The notes under the pieces were generated by a model. The model worked only from the letters and a program-made list of their open reading frames with translations, did not search any database and had not been told where the DNA came from. A DNA stretch of 64,000 nt from positions 3,472,001-3,536,000 of the forward strand of contig NZ_CP012640.2 in assembly GCF_001412595.2 (NCBI RefSeq). Reading direction: 5' to 3'. Below are positions 1-5,775 of the stretch, piece by piece. The DNA comes from Massilia sp. WG5. GTDB lineage: Bacteria; Pseudomonadota; Gammaproteobacteria; Burkholderiales; Burkholderiaceae_D. Positions within the stretch are counted from its first letter, which is position 1, and each line of letters starts with the position of its first letter. Position numbers and translations under genes: made by a program.

Positions 1-588
1 GCCGCGCGCGGCGATCTGGCCGGTGCGGTGGTGTTCCATTGCAGCGGCGCCAAGGCGTCTTCCGAGCTCGAACCCCTGCGCGCGGCTGGCGCCCTGGTCG
101 CCAGCGTGCACCCGGTGCGCAGCTTCGCCGATCCCCGGCAGGTGGCCGATGCCTTCGACGGCACCTTCTGCGGCGTCGAAGGCGACCCGGAGGCGCTGGC
201 CGTCCTGACGCCGGCCTTCGCGGCGATCGGCGCGCGCGTGGTCCCGATCGATGCCAGCGCCAAGACCGTGTATCACGCCGCCTCCGTGTTCGCCTCGAAC
301 TACCTCACCACGGTGCTCGACGCCGCCCTGCGCGCCTACCAGGCGGCCGGTATTCCGGCCGAGGTGGCGCGCGAGCTGGCGCGGCCGCTGGCGAGCGAGA
401 CCCTGGCCAACGTGTTCCGCCTGGGACCGGAAACCGCGCTGTCCGGCCCGATCGCGCGCGGCGACGCCGCCACCGTGGCGCGCCAGCAGGACGCCGTGAA
501 CGCCTGGGATCCGGCTACCGGCGCCTTGTACGAGGCGCTGGCGGCCGCGACCTGGGACCTGGCGCGGCGCCGCAACATTCACTCATAG
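1..588 (+). CDS. DUF2520 / Rossmann-like protein, C-terminal part
   Basis: The reading frame is open from the first base of the window, so the N-terminus lies upstream and only about 195 residues are visible. The visible part starts inside the nucleotide-binding half (VVFHCSGAKASSEL) and runs through SVHPVRSF into the helical DUF2520 region, which includes KTVYHAASVFASNYL and ends near LARRRNIHS. This order matches the DUF2520 family of short NAD(P)-binding proteins related to pyrroline-5-carboxylate reductase and ketopantoate reductase; their substrate is not known. The stop is 10 bases before the MAPEG gene, so the two are probably co-transcribed. Family assignment is from motif memory. Confidence 0.75.
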   Translation, partial: AARGDLAGAVVFHCSGAKASSELEPLRAAGALVASVHPVRSFADPRQVADAFDGTFCGVEGDPEALAVLTPAFAAIGARVVPIDASAKTVYHAASVFASNYLTTVLDAALRAYQAAGIPAEVARELARPLASETLANVFRLGPETALSGPIARGDAATVARQQDAVNAWDPATGALYEALAAATWDLARRRNIHS

Positions 589-598
589 GAGAAGCAAG

Positions 599-976
599 AT
601 GCGCTTGACTGCGTGGGCGACGCTGGCCGTGCTCGGCGTGTATTTCTGGACCGGCGTGATGGCCGGCCTGGCCAGGGCGAAATATAAAGTGCCGGCGCCG
701 GCGATGGATGGCCCGCTGCCGTTCCAGAGCGCGCAGCGGGTCCAGGCCAACACCCTCGAGCAGCTGCCGCTGGTGCTGGCGCCGCTATGGCTGTGCGGGA
801 TGTATCTGGGCGATACCTGGGCGGCAGCCGGCGGATTGCTGTGGTGCGTCGGGCGCATCCTGTATGCGCTGGGCTATTACCGCGACCCATCGAAACGCGA
901 AGCCGGCTTCGTCATCGGCATGCTGGCGTGCGGCGCCTTGGTGGCCGGCAGCGCGCTCGGATTGCTGTTGCACTAG
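599..976 (+). CDS. MAPEG family membrane protein
   Basis: A 125-residue protein with about four hydrophobic segments, the size and layout of the MAPEG family (membrane-associated proteins in eicosanoid and glutathione metabolism). The stretch FQSAQRVQANTLEQLPLVLA, near residues 40-60, carries the family's usual R.NTLEQLP-type motif between the first two membrane segments. GRILYALGYYRDPSKREAGF in the third segment is also typical. Bacterial members are often called glutathione S-transferase-like, but their substrates are mostly untested. The ATG at 599 follows AGGAGAAGC. It probably shares a transcript with the DUF2520 gene. Confidence 0.8.
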   Translation: MRLTAWATLAVLGVYFWTGVMAGLARAKYKVPAPAMDGPLPFQSAQRVQANTLEQLPLVLAPLWLCGMYLGDTWAAAGGLLWCVGRILYALGYYRDPSKREAGFVIGMLACGALVAGSALGLLLH

Positions 977-1053
977 AGCAAAACCTTCACTTGGTTTCGT
1001 GACAAAGTTCCCGTAGTGCAATAAGCTGGACGTCTACGACCATGGAGGATCGC

Positions 1054-1416
1054 ATGCTGTTTTTGAAGAGTACCAGCGTCACCAAAGCGCCCGGCATTTA
1101 CGAAGTCGACGTTGCCGCCAAACCGCCGGGCAAAACCTTCGGCGTCTTCATGGCCACCGACCCGGACAATCAGCCGAACGCCGTGCTGGCCGCGCTGCAA
1201 GAACTTGGCTTCGCGAACACCTACCAGCAGAGCTATGTCCACAAAGACAAAGGCAAGGTGCTCGACCTGCATTTCCAGAAAGACGGCAGCGACCTGTTCA
1301 AGGGCTGGAAGGCCGACGAATGCGCGACCAACCTGGCGGCGCTGGATGCGCTGTTTGGCAATTACGGTATTGCGGTGACGCCAAGGGTCATGAGCCTGGC
1401 CGAAGCCTACGCTTGA
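1054..1416 (+). CDS. small protein of unknown function
   Basis: A 120-residue soluble protein I do not recognise. It has no signal peptide, no cysteine cluster and no membrane segment. The centre is mixed (GKTFGVFMATDPDNQPNAVLAALQELGF) and the end (TNLAALDALFGNYGIAVTP) looks helical. The frame also offers an ATG at 1042, but GGAGG at 1044-1048 sits inside that longer start and is correctly spaced for the ATG at 1054, so the shorter MLFLKS start is preferred. The gene ends directly against a long palindromic repeat and converges on the next gene. Confidence 0.65.
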   Translation: MLFLKSTSVTKAPGIYEVDVAAKPPGKTFGVFMATDPDNQPNAVLAALQELGFANTYQQSYVHKDKGKVLDLHFQKDGSDLFKGWKADECATNLAALDALFGNYGIAVTPRVMSLAEAYA

Positions 1417-1535
1417 GGAGCCCCGCAAACCTGCTGCGCGTTGCAGTTTCGTTCTGCGATGCTCGCTGTACGCTCGTACAGCTGCGCTTCTCAAACGAAA
1501 CTGCGGCCGCTCGCTACGGTTTTCGAGGCTCCTTA
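1414..1535. repeat. long nested palindrome between convergent genes
   Basis: Three nested inverted pairs fill this 122-base gap. The outer pair is TGAGGAGCC (1414) against GGCTCCTTA (1527). The middle pair is GCAGTTTCGTT (1443-1453) against AACGAAACTGC (1494-1504). The inner pair is GCTGTACG (1465-1472) against CGTACAGC (1475-1482) around a CT loop. There is no clear U-tract, so it is not a simple intrinsic terminator. It may act as a bidirectional transcription barrier. Related gene-end hairpins occur at 43685-43766 and, in part, near 45794. Confidence 0.7.
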
Positions 1536-1537
1536 CC

Positions 1538-2125
1538 TTAATTTACTTGAACGTGATAAAGCGCCCACGGACAAGCGGCAAACCGCTGCGCCAGCGGCTG
1601 TGCGGCCATCTCCGGCACCCGGTCGGCGTCGTACACCGCCCATAGCGGCCCTAGTCCCCCCAGCGGCATCGCCTTGCCGTCCACCTGCGTGGCGACGATG
1701 AAGCGCCGCGCGCGCGCCTGCGCCAGCGGCAGCTCGACGTTGTAGCCGTCCACCGCGCGCAGCACCAGCACCGTCTTGTCCCCCAGCGTGGCGCCGGCGC
1801 GCGCCAGCACGTCCACCAGCAGCGGGCCGCGGAGCAGGTGCGGCTTGCTGTCATATTCCAGGGTCGGACGGATCGTCAGCGCCGGCAGCGTCCGTAGGGC
1901 GGCATCGTCGAACACGTAGGCCTTGCGGAAGGACACGCCGTGCTTGTGCATCATCTGGTCGAGCACCGGGTCGAAGGGACCGCGATTGGCGCGGGCGATG
2001 TTGCCGGTAACCGTCAGCAGGGCAGGGCCATCCGGCGGTGCGGGCCGGGAGGCGCCTGCGGCCTGGCCGGCGAGCGGAAGGGCGCCGGCCGCTGCCGCCG
2101 CGCCGAGGAACTGGCGTTTGTTCAT
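1538..2125 (-). CDS. Tat-exported molybdopterin-binding-domain protein
   Basis: A 195-residue protein with the chosen start at MNKRQFLG. The longer upstream frame is out-of-frame AlkB sequence. The N-terminus (NKRQFLGAAAAAGALPLAGQAAGA) resembles a twin-arginine export signal, although one of the two arginines is a lysine. The mature part (TVTGNIARANRG, then LEYDSKPHLLRGPLLVDVLARAGA, then LGGLGPLWAVYDAD) is the layout of small oxidoreductase molybdopterin-binding-like proteins, which share a fold with sulfite oxidase. These small versions often lack catalytic cysteine and may not bind the cofactor. Its start is 68 bases from the divergent alkB gene. Confidence 0.7.
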   Translation of the reverse strand: MNKRQFLGAAAAAGALPLAGQAAGASRPAPPDGPALLTVTGNIARANRGPFDPVLDQMMHKHGVSFRKAYVFDDAALRTLPALTIRPTLEYDSKPHLLRGPLLVDVLARAGATLGDKTVLVLRAVDGYNVELPLAQARARRFIVATQVDGKAMPLGGLGPLWAVYDADRVPEMAAQPLAQRFAACPWALYHVQVN

Positions 2126-2193
2126 GCGAAAATGTCCTGTCGATGGGATTGCGCCATCATAACGTTCACTCCCGCCCATTGTCCCAAGCTTAC

Positions 2194-2790
2194 ATGGATC
2201 TGTTTCCCCTGGATACCGGCCTGCAGCCGATCCCGATCGAGGATGGCGAACTGGCGCTGCTGCCGCAACTCCCTCTGCCGCTCGGCAATGCCGAGATATT
2301 CGAACGCCTGCTGCGCGACACGCCCTGGCGCCATGAGACGGTGGTCGTGTACGGCAAGCGCCATCTGCAGCCGCGCCTGACAGCCTGGTACGGCGAAGCC
2401 GGCTATACCTATTCCGGCCTGCGCCTGGCGCCGATGCCATTGACCCCGTTGCTCGCGGAATTGCGCGGCGCGGTGGAAGCCGCCACCGGCCAGCGCTACA
2501 ACAGCGTGCTGCTGAACTACTACCGCGATGGCGCCGACAGCATGGGCATGCACAGCGACGACGAGCCGGAACTGGGGCCGCGTCCGGCCATCGCCTCGCT
2601 CAGCTATGGCGCCACCCGGACCTTTATCCTGCGCCACAAGCAGAGTAAAAGGACGCTGAAATTCGCGCTCGCCGACGGTAATCTGTTACTGATGGCAGGT
2701 GTCCTTCAGCAACACTGGCTGCACGGGATCAACAAGACTGCAAAACCAACCGGACCCCGCCTCAACCTCACTTTTCGTTACATCGCCTAA
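2194..2790 (+). CDS. alkB: alpha-ketoglutarate-dependent dioxygenase AlkB family
   Basis: A 198-residue Fe(II)/2-oxoglutarate dioxygenase predicted to repair alkylated DNA or RNA by oxidative demethylation. The iron ligands are visible as the HxD pair H120-S-D122 and H177 (HWLHGI). The 2-oxoglutarate-binding arginine is in PRLNLTFRYIA at the end. NYYRDGADSMGMHSDDE is typical of the AlkB/ALKBH2-like group. The start at MDLFPLDTG gives the usual length for this group; the frame extends upstream, but that part overlaps the divergent gene's leader and lacks family similarity. The ribosome-binding site is weak. Confidence 0.88.
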   Translation: MDLFPLDTGLQPIPIEDGELALLPQLPLPLGNAEIFERLLRDTPWRHETVVVYGKRHLQPRLTAWYGEAGYTYSGLRLAPMPLTPLLAELRGAVEAATGQRYNSVLLNYYRDGADSMGMHSDDEPELGPRPAIASLSYGATRTFILRHKQSKRTLKFALADGNLLLMAGVLQQHWLHGINKTAKPTGPRLNLTFRYIA

Positions 2791-2881
2791 TATCTAGGCA
2801 ACTGCTGTCAATATCGGCCATTTTATTAATGAATAATGGGTCATTAAGTTACATCTGATTACAGTTCTTACGAAATGGCCA

Positions 2882-2944
2882 CTGACTTAAGTATTTGCCA
2901 CCTGTTATCTTGACCACATCGCGATTCACTTTGCATCGCGAATC
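2882..2944 (+). promoter_or_regulatory. possible promoter and direct repeat upstream of the beta-barrel gene
   Basis: CTGACT (2882-2887) and TATCTT (2906-2911) are separated by 18 bases and resemble -35/-10 boxes. Just downstream, CATCGCGATTCA and CATCGCGAATCA form a 12-base direct repeat with one mismatch, 16 bases apart, in what would be the leader. The repeat could be a regulator site or a leader structure. The promoter is a visual guess. Confidence 0.3.
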
Positions 2945-2971
2945 AGTCACACCAGATAAAGGATGCCGAAT

Positions 2972-3493
2972 ATGAAAAAGCTCATCGTTGCACTGATCGC
3001 AGGCGCTGCCGCCATGTCCGCAGCACAAGCCCAGAATTTCACCGATAACCCGCACGCCTACGTCGGCGCAGGTGTCAGCTCCGCCAAGAACGTCCAGCTG
3101 GATGAATACAAGGCAAACGGCAAGATCTACGGCGGCTACGAATTCAATCGCACCTGGGCTGCTGAAGCCGGCTACACCGATTTCGGTACCAATACTTTTG
3201 CCAACGGCAACACCAAAGGCGACAGCTACTACGTGGCAGCCAAGGCAACCATGCCGATCAACGAGCAGTTCTCGGCCTACGGCAAGCTGGGCGTCGAGCA
3301 CAGCCAGCGCAAGCTGAACACCACCGGCCTGGAACTGAGCAGCAACGACACCGGCGCCTACGGTGCCCTGGGCGTCCAGTACAAGCTGAACCAGCAAGTT
3401 GCACTGACCGCCGAGTACGAGCGCTACGGCAAAGAGAAGGATTTCGGCGCCAAGTCGAACGTCTGGACCGTCGGCGCGCACTACAACTTCTAA
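2972..3493 (+). CDS. small outer-membrane beta-barrel protein
   Basis: A 173-residue secreted protein. A signal peptide (MKKLIVALIAGAAAMSAAQA) is followed by alternating-residue strands rich in aromatic and glycine residues, such as YGGYEFNRTWAAEAGYTDFGT and YGALGVQYKLNQQVALTAEYERYG. It ends in the terminal aromatic signature VGAHYNF expected of barrels inserted by the Bam complex. The size suggests an 8-stranded barrel of the OmpA-like/opacity type. An ATG at 2963 is also in frame, but AAAGGA at 2958-2963 suits the ATG at 2972. Its downstream terminator has been split by an insertion sequence. Confidence 0.85.
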   Translation: MKKLIVALIAGAAAMSAAQAQNFTDNPHAYVGAGVSSAKNVQLDEYKANGKIYGGYEFNRTWAAEAGYTDFGTNTFANGNTKGDSYYVAAKATMPINEQFSAYGKLGVEHSQRKLNTTGLELSSNDTGAYGALGVQYKLNQQVALTAEYERYGKEKDFGAKSNVWTVGAHYNF

Positions 3494-3531
3494 GCGCGTA
3501 GGGTGGGCACAATGTGCCCACGTACGTAAAA

Positions 3532-3544
3532 CGGGGCCTTCGCG
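3532..3544 (+). terminator. left half of a split intrinsic terminator
   Basis: CGGGGCC at 3532-3538 is the 5' arm of a hairpin whose 3' arm, GGCCCCG, now lies 1.45 kb away at 4989-4995. Joining the two sides and collapsing the TCGCG duplication gives a 7-bp stem with a 5-base loop followed by ATTTTTATT. That is an ordinary rho-independent terminator for the beta-barrel gene. The insertion sequence sits in the loop. Confidence 0.75.
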
Positions 3545-3551
3545 TGAACTG

Positions 3552-3588
3552 AACCCCAAAAGTTGGACACCAACTTTTGGGGTTTTTT
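3552..3588 (+). terminator. hairpin at the IS left end, before orfA
   Basis: AACCCCAAAAGTTGG (3552-3566) pairs perfectly with 3570-3584 around an ACA loop, and the 3' arm runs into six T residues (3583-3588). It has the form of an intrinsic terminator. The GGGG that would serve as orfA's ribosome-binding site (3579-3582) lies inside the stem. Transcripts entering from outside would tend to stop here or hide the orfA start. Its outer edge overlaps the terminal inverted repeat. Confidence 0.7.
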
Positions 3589-3589
3589 C

Positions 3590-4114
3590 ATGACGAAGTA
3601 CGATGAGCGGTTCAAGCTCAAGATTGTCCAGGAATACTTGGTCAAGCGAAGGGGCAGCAAGACCTTAGCGAGGAAGTACGGTTGTCAACGTTCATCTGTA
3701 GAGCACTGGGTCAGCTTGTATCGTGTGCATGGCAAGGACGGACTCAAGAAGAAGCACAGCTCGTATAGTGCGGAGTTCAAGCTGTCGGTGCTGCAGCACA
3801 TGTGGGACAATGAGCTGTCATTCGGCCAAACAGCAGCTGCTTTCAATATCCGCAATCACGCAGCGGTAGGCATATGGGAGCGCAGTTATCGAGAAGGCGG
3901 TTTCGACGCACTGATAGCACGCCCACGAGGAAGGCCCAAGCAGATGTCTGCTCCAACAACAAAACCAGAGCCGTCGCCCGACGATGAAAAGTGTACTCGC
4001 GACGAGTTGTTGGCCGAGTTGAATCAGCTGCGCATGGAGAATGCGTACCTAAAAAAGTTGCGAGCCTTAGTTCAAGCCAAGCAGAAGGCGACGCCGCCGA
4101 CAAAGCGCAAATAG
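3590..4114 (+). CDS. IS3-family transposase OrfA (helix-turn-helix subunit)
   Basis: A 174-residue DNA-binding protein with two helix-turn-helix units: one in the first 50 residues (GSKTLARKYGCQRSSVEHWVSLYRVHGKDGL) and one near residues 60-110 (LSFGQTAAAFNIRNHAAVGIWERSYREGG). A leucine-zipper-like coiled coil follows (RDELLAELNQLRMENAYLKKLRAL). This is the IS150-type OrfA layout. The ATG at 3590 follows GGGGTTTTTTC, where the GGGG doubles as part of the terminal hairpin. By -1 frameshifting at 4051-4057 the product can be extended into OrfB. On its own it is expected to bind the IS ends and limit transposition. Confidence 0.92.
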   Translation: MTKYDERFKLKIVQEYLVKRRGSKTLARKYGCQRSSVEHWVSLYRVHGKDGLKKKHSSYSAEFKLSVLQHMWDNELSFGQTAAAFNIRNHAAVGIWERSYREGGFDALIARPRGRPKQMSAPTTKPEPSPDDEKCTRDELLAELNQLRMENAYLKKLRALVQAKQKATPPTKRK

Positions 4115-4950
4115 TGCAGGAACTAAGGCAGCAGTATCCGCTTGCGGGTTTGCTTGCGTTCGCCGGGCTGGCTCGCAGCACGTTCTACTACCAACTCAAG
4201 ACGCGGCAAGCGAGCGATAAACATCAGCAGCTCAAGACCATAATCCGATCCGTTTTCGCCCGTCACAAGGGTCGTTACGGTTATCGGCGTGTCACCGCAG
4301 CCATTCGTCAGACAGGAACGCTCGTCAACCATAAGACCGTACAGCGATTGATGACGGTGTTGGGATTGAAGTCATTGGTGCGCCCCAAGAGATATCGCTC
4401 GTTCAAAGGAGAGATAGGTCACGCTGCACCTCACGAGTTACAACGCAAATTCACAGCTGCAGGTCCGAACCAGAAGTGGGTGACGGACGTTACCGAGTTC
4501 AACGTCGCTGGCGAGAAACTGTACCTTTCGCCAATCCTGGACCTATACAACGGTGAAATCGTGGCCTTCGAAACATCCCGGCGCCCTGCATTCGACCTGG
4601 TGAGTTCGATGCTCAAGAAGGCATTGCGCAAGCTTTCGCCACAGGATAAACCCATGCTGCACTCCGACCAGGGATGGCAGTATCGTATGCCAGCCTACCA
4701 ACGCATTCTTCGGAAACGCGGGCTCGTGCAGAGCATGTCACGCAAAGGGAACTGCCTCGACAACGCGACCATGGAAAGCTTCTTCGCCGTGCTCAAGTCC
4801 GAGTGCTTCTACCTGAACAAATTCGCCAACATCGACGTCCTGCAGGTTGAACTGACCCGCTACATCCGCTATTACAATCACGACCGTATCAAGCTCAAAC
4901 TAAAAGGCCTGAGTCCTGTTCAGTACAGGACTCAGGCCTTGGCCGCTTAA
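3991..4950 (+). CDS. IS3-family transposase OrfB (DDE integrase subunit)
   Basis: The open frame from 3991 has 319 residues, but translation probably enters by -1 frameshift from orfA near 4057, giving an OrfAB fusion. The first part (VQELRQQYPLAGLLAFAGLARSTFYYQL) is the usual HTH_21-like segment. The integrase core carries the DDE triad as D (WVTDVTEF, codon 4486), D (HSDQGWQY, codon 4666) and E (ATMESFFAVLKSE, codon 4774). It ends in the family-typical YYNHDRIKLKLKGLSPVQYR. The catalytic core is uninterrupted. Confidence 0.94.
   Translation: MYSRRVVGRVESAAHGECVPKKVASLSSSQAEGDAADKAQIVQELRQQYPLAGLLAFAGLARSTFYYQLKTRQASDKHQQLKTIIRSVFARHKGRYGYRRVTAAIRQTGTLVNHKTVQRLMTVLGLKSLVRPKRYRSFKGEIGHAAPHELQRKFTAAGPNQKWVTDVTEFNVAGEKLYLSPILDLYNGEIVAFETSRRPAFDLVSSMLKKALRKLSPQDKPMLHSDQGWQYRMPAYQRILRKRGLVQSMSRKGNCLDNATMESFFAVLKSECFYLNKFANIDVLQVELTRYIRYYNHDRIKLKLKGLSPVQYRTQALAA
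4051..4057 (+). other. programmed -1 frameshift site (A6G)
   Basis: The heptamer AAAAAAG is read by orfA as ..A AAA AAG, the canonical A_AAA_AAG slip phase, within YLKKLRAL. The OrfB frame is exactly -1 relative to OrfA and overlaps it. This is the standard IS3-family arrangement that makes the OrfAB transposase at low frequency. Confidence 0.85.
4904..4940 (+). repeat. 16-bp perfect hairpin inside the end of orfB
   Basis: AAGGCCTGAGTCCTGT (4904-4919) is followed by the loop TCAGT and its perfect complement (4925-4940). It lies within the codons for LKGLSPVQYRTQAL, just before the orfB stop. There is no T-tract after it, so it is not a standard terminator. It may stabilise the 3' end of the mRNA or slow polymerase entering from the right. 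Confidence 0.65.
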
Positions 4951-4984
4951 TAAACTAACCGTCCAACTTTACGGGGTCAGTTCA

Positions 4985-5001
4985 TCGCGGCCCCGATTTT
5001 T
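4985..5001 (+). terminator. right half of the split terminator
   Basis: TCGCG (4985-4989) is the right target-site duplicate. GGCCCCG (4989-4995) followed by ATTTTTATT is the 3' arm and U-tract of the terminator that once ended the beta-barrel gene. Without the left arm at 3532-3538 nearby it cannot fold. Confidence 0.72.
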
Positions 5002-5016
5002 ATTGGTGCGCCCGCT

Positions 5017-5556
5017 TCAGAACGGCGCCCGCGCCAGCGCATGCAGCGGCCGCGTCCACGGCAGCGGGGCCAGCGGCGCCTGCGGCGCTTCGAAGCCGGC
5101 GGCGAGGAAGCGGTGCAGCGAAGACCACGGCCACTCGGCCGCCTGCTCGCAAAAACCGTGGCGCATCGGATTGCTGTGCACGTAGTCGATCAGGGCCGCG
5201 TACTCGTCGTCATCGCCGACGCGGTAGTCGCGGTAGTGGCGTTCCCAGATCGACGCGTCGGTGGCGCCCGTCAGGGTCAGGCCGGTCTTGTGCAGGGCCT
5301 TGGAAAAGGCGATCTTGACCGCGCGCCAACGCGTGGCGCAGTCGTGGTCGCCGGGCGGCAGGGTCCAGATCGCGTGCGCGTGGTCGGGCAGGACCACCCA
5401 GGCATCGACGTGGAAGGGTTTGCGGATCCTGGCCTGGCGCATGGCTTCGCCAAACGCCGAGAAATGGTCCGTCAGCAAACTGCTATTCCGGTCCAGCAGG
5501 CGCACCGTAAAAAAGTACGTCATGCCAGGAACGCGGTTATCGCGGTAATGTGTCAT
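5017..5556 (-). CDS. REP-associated tyrosine transposase (RAYT, Y1/HUH)
   Basis: A 179-residue single-domain transposase of the IS200/IS605-like RAYT group. The HUH metal-binding motif is LPDHAHAIW, and the probable nucleophilic tyrosine is in YAALIDYVHSNPMRHG, followed by WPWSSLHRF; this order is diagnostic of RAYTs. The start at MTHYRDNRVPG is chosen because RAYTs begin with such a segment. The frame extends 48 codons upstream without family similarity, and no good ribosome-binding site is visible. RAYTs are single-copy host-maintained genes thought to mobilise REP palindromes. Candidate REPs are at 7491-7601 and 28721-28798. I saw no obvious REP directly flanking this gene. Confidence 0.85.
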   Translation of the reverse strand: MTHYRDNRVPGMTYFFTVRLLDRNSSLLTDHFSAFGEAMRQARIRKPFHVDAWVVLPDHAHAIWTLPPGDHDCATRWRAVKIAFSKALHKTGLTLTGATDASIWERHYRDYRVGDDDEYAALIDYVHSNPMRHGFCEQAAEWPWSSLHRFLAAGFEAPQAPLAPLPWTRPLHALARAPF

Positions 5557-5713
5557 GTATAAATGTGGCGTGAGCCGACCTCGACGAGGACCGATTCTAC
5601 ACATGAGATGGGAAACGGGCCGATCCATTTCCGCGCGAAAAATCGAAGCGCCTACGCCCGGCAAACCAGTTGCCAGCATTGCGCGCAAGCCCGGGCGCAC
5701 CGGTCGATAGGCG

Positions 5714-5741
5714 AAAAAAAAGCTCCCCGCAGGGAGCTTTT
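5714..5741 (-). terminator. intrinsic terminator of ettA
   Basis: On the minus strand AAAAGCTCCC (5741-5732) pairs with GGGAGCTTTT (5727-5718) around a 4-base loop, then runs into further T residues. It lies 35 bases past the ettA stop. Confidence 0.88.
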
Positions 5742-5775
5742 GTGGTGTCGATACGACTGATGCGGCGCTGGCTGC

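Larger units (their letters stand above)
3545..4984 (+). mobile_element. complete IS3-family insertion sequence, 1440 bp
   Basis: The ends are imperfect inverted repeats: the left begins TGAACTGAACCCCAAAAG, and the right, read inward, begins TGAACTGACCCCGTAAAG. A 5-base direct repeat TCGCG flanks it (3540-3544 and 4985-4989), as expected for target-site duplication within the IS3 family's 3-5 base range. Two overlapping frames encode an IS150-like OrfA and a DDE transposase OrfB in the -1 frame, joined by an A6G slippery site. The element is visibly lower in GC than its surroundings. All parts look intact, so it may be active. Confidence 0.95.

Noticed and set aside
3845..4181. Minus-strand frame inside the insertion sequence
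   Set aside because: Opposite to orfA/orfB and without any known accessory IS function.
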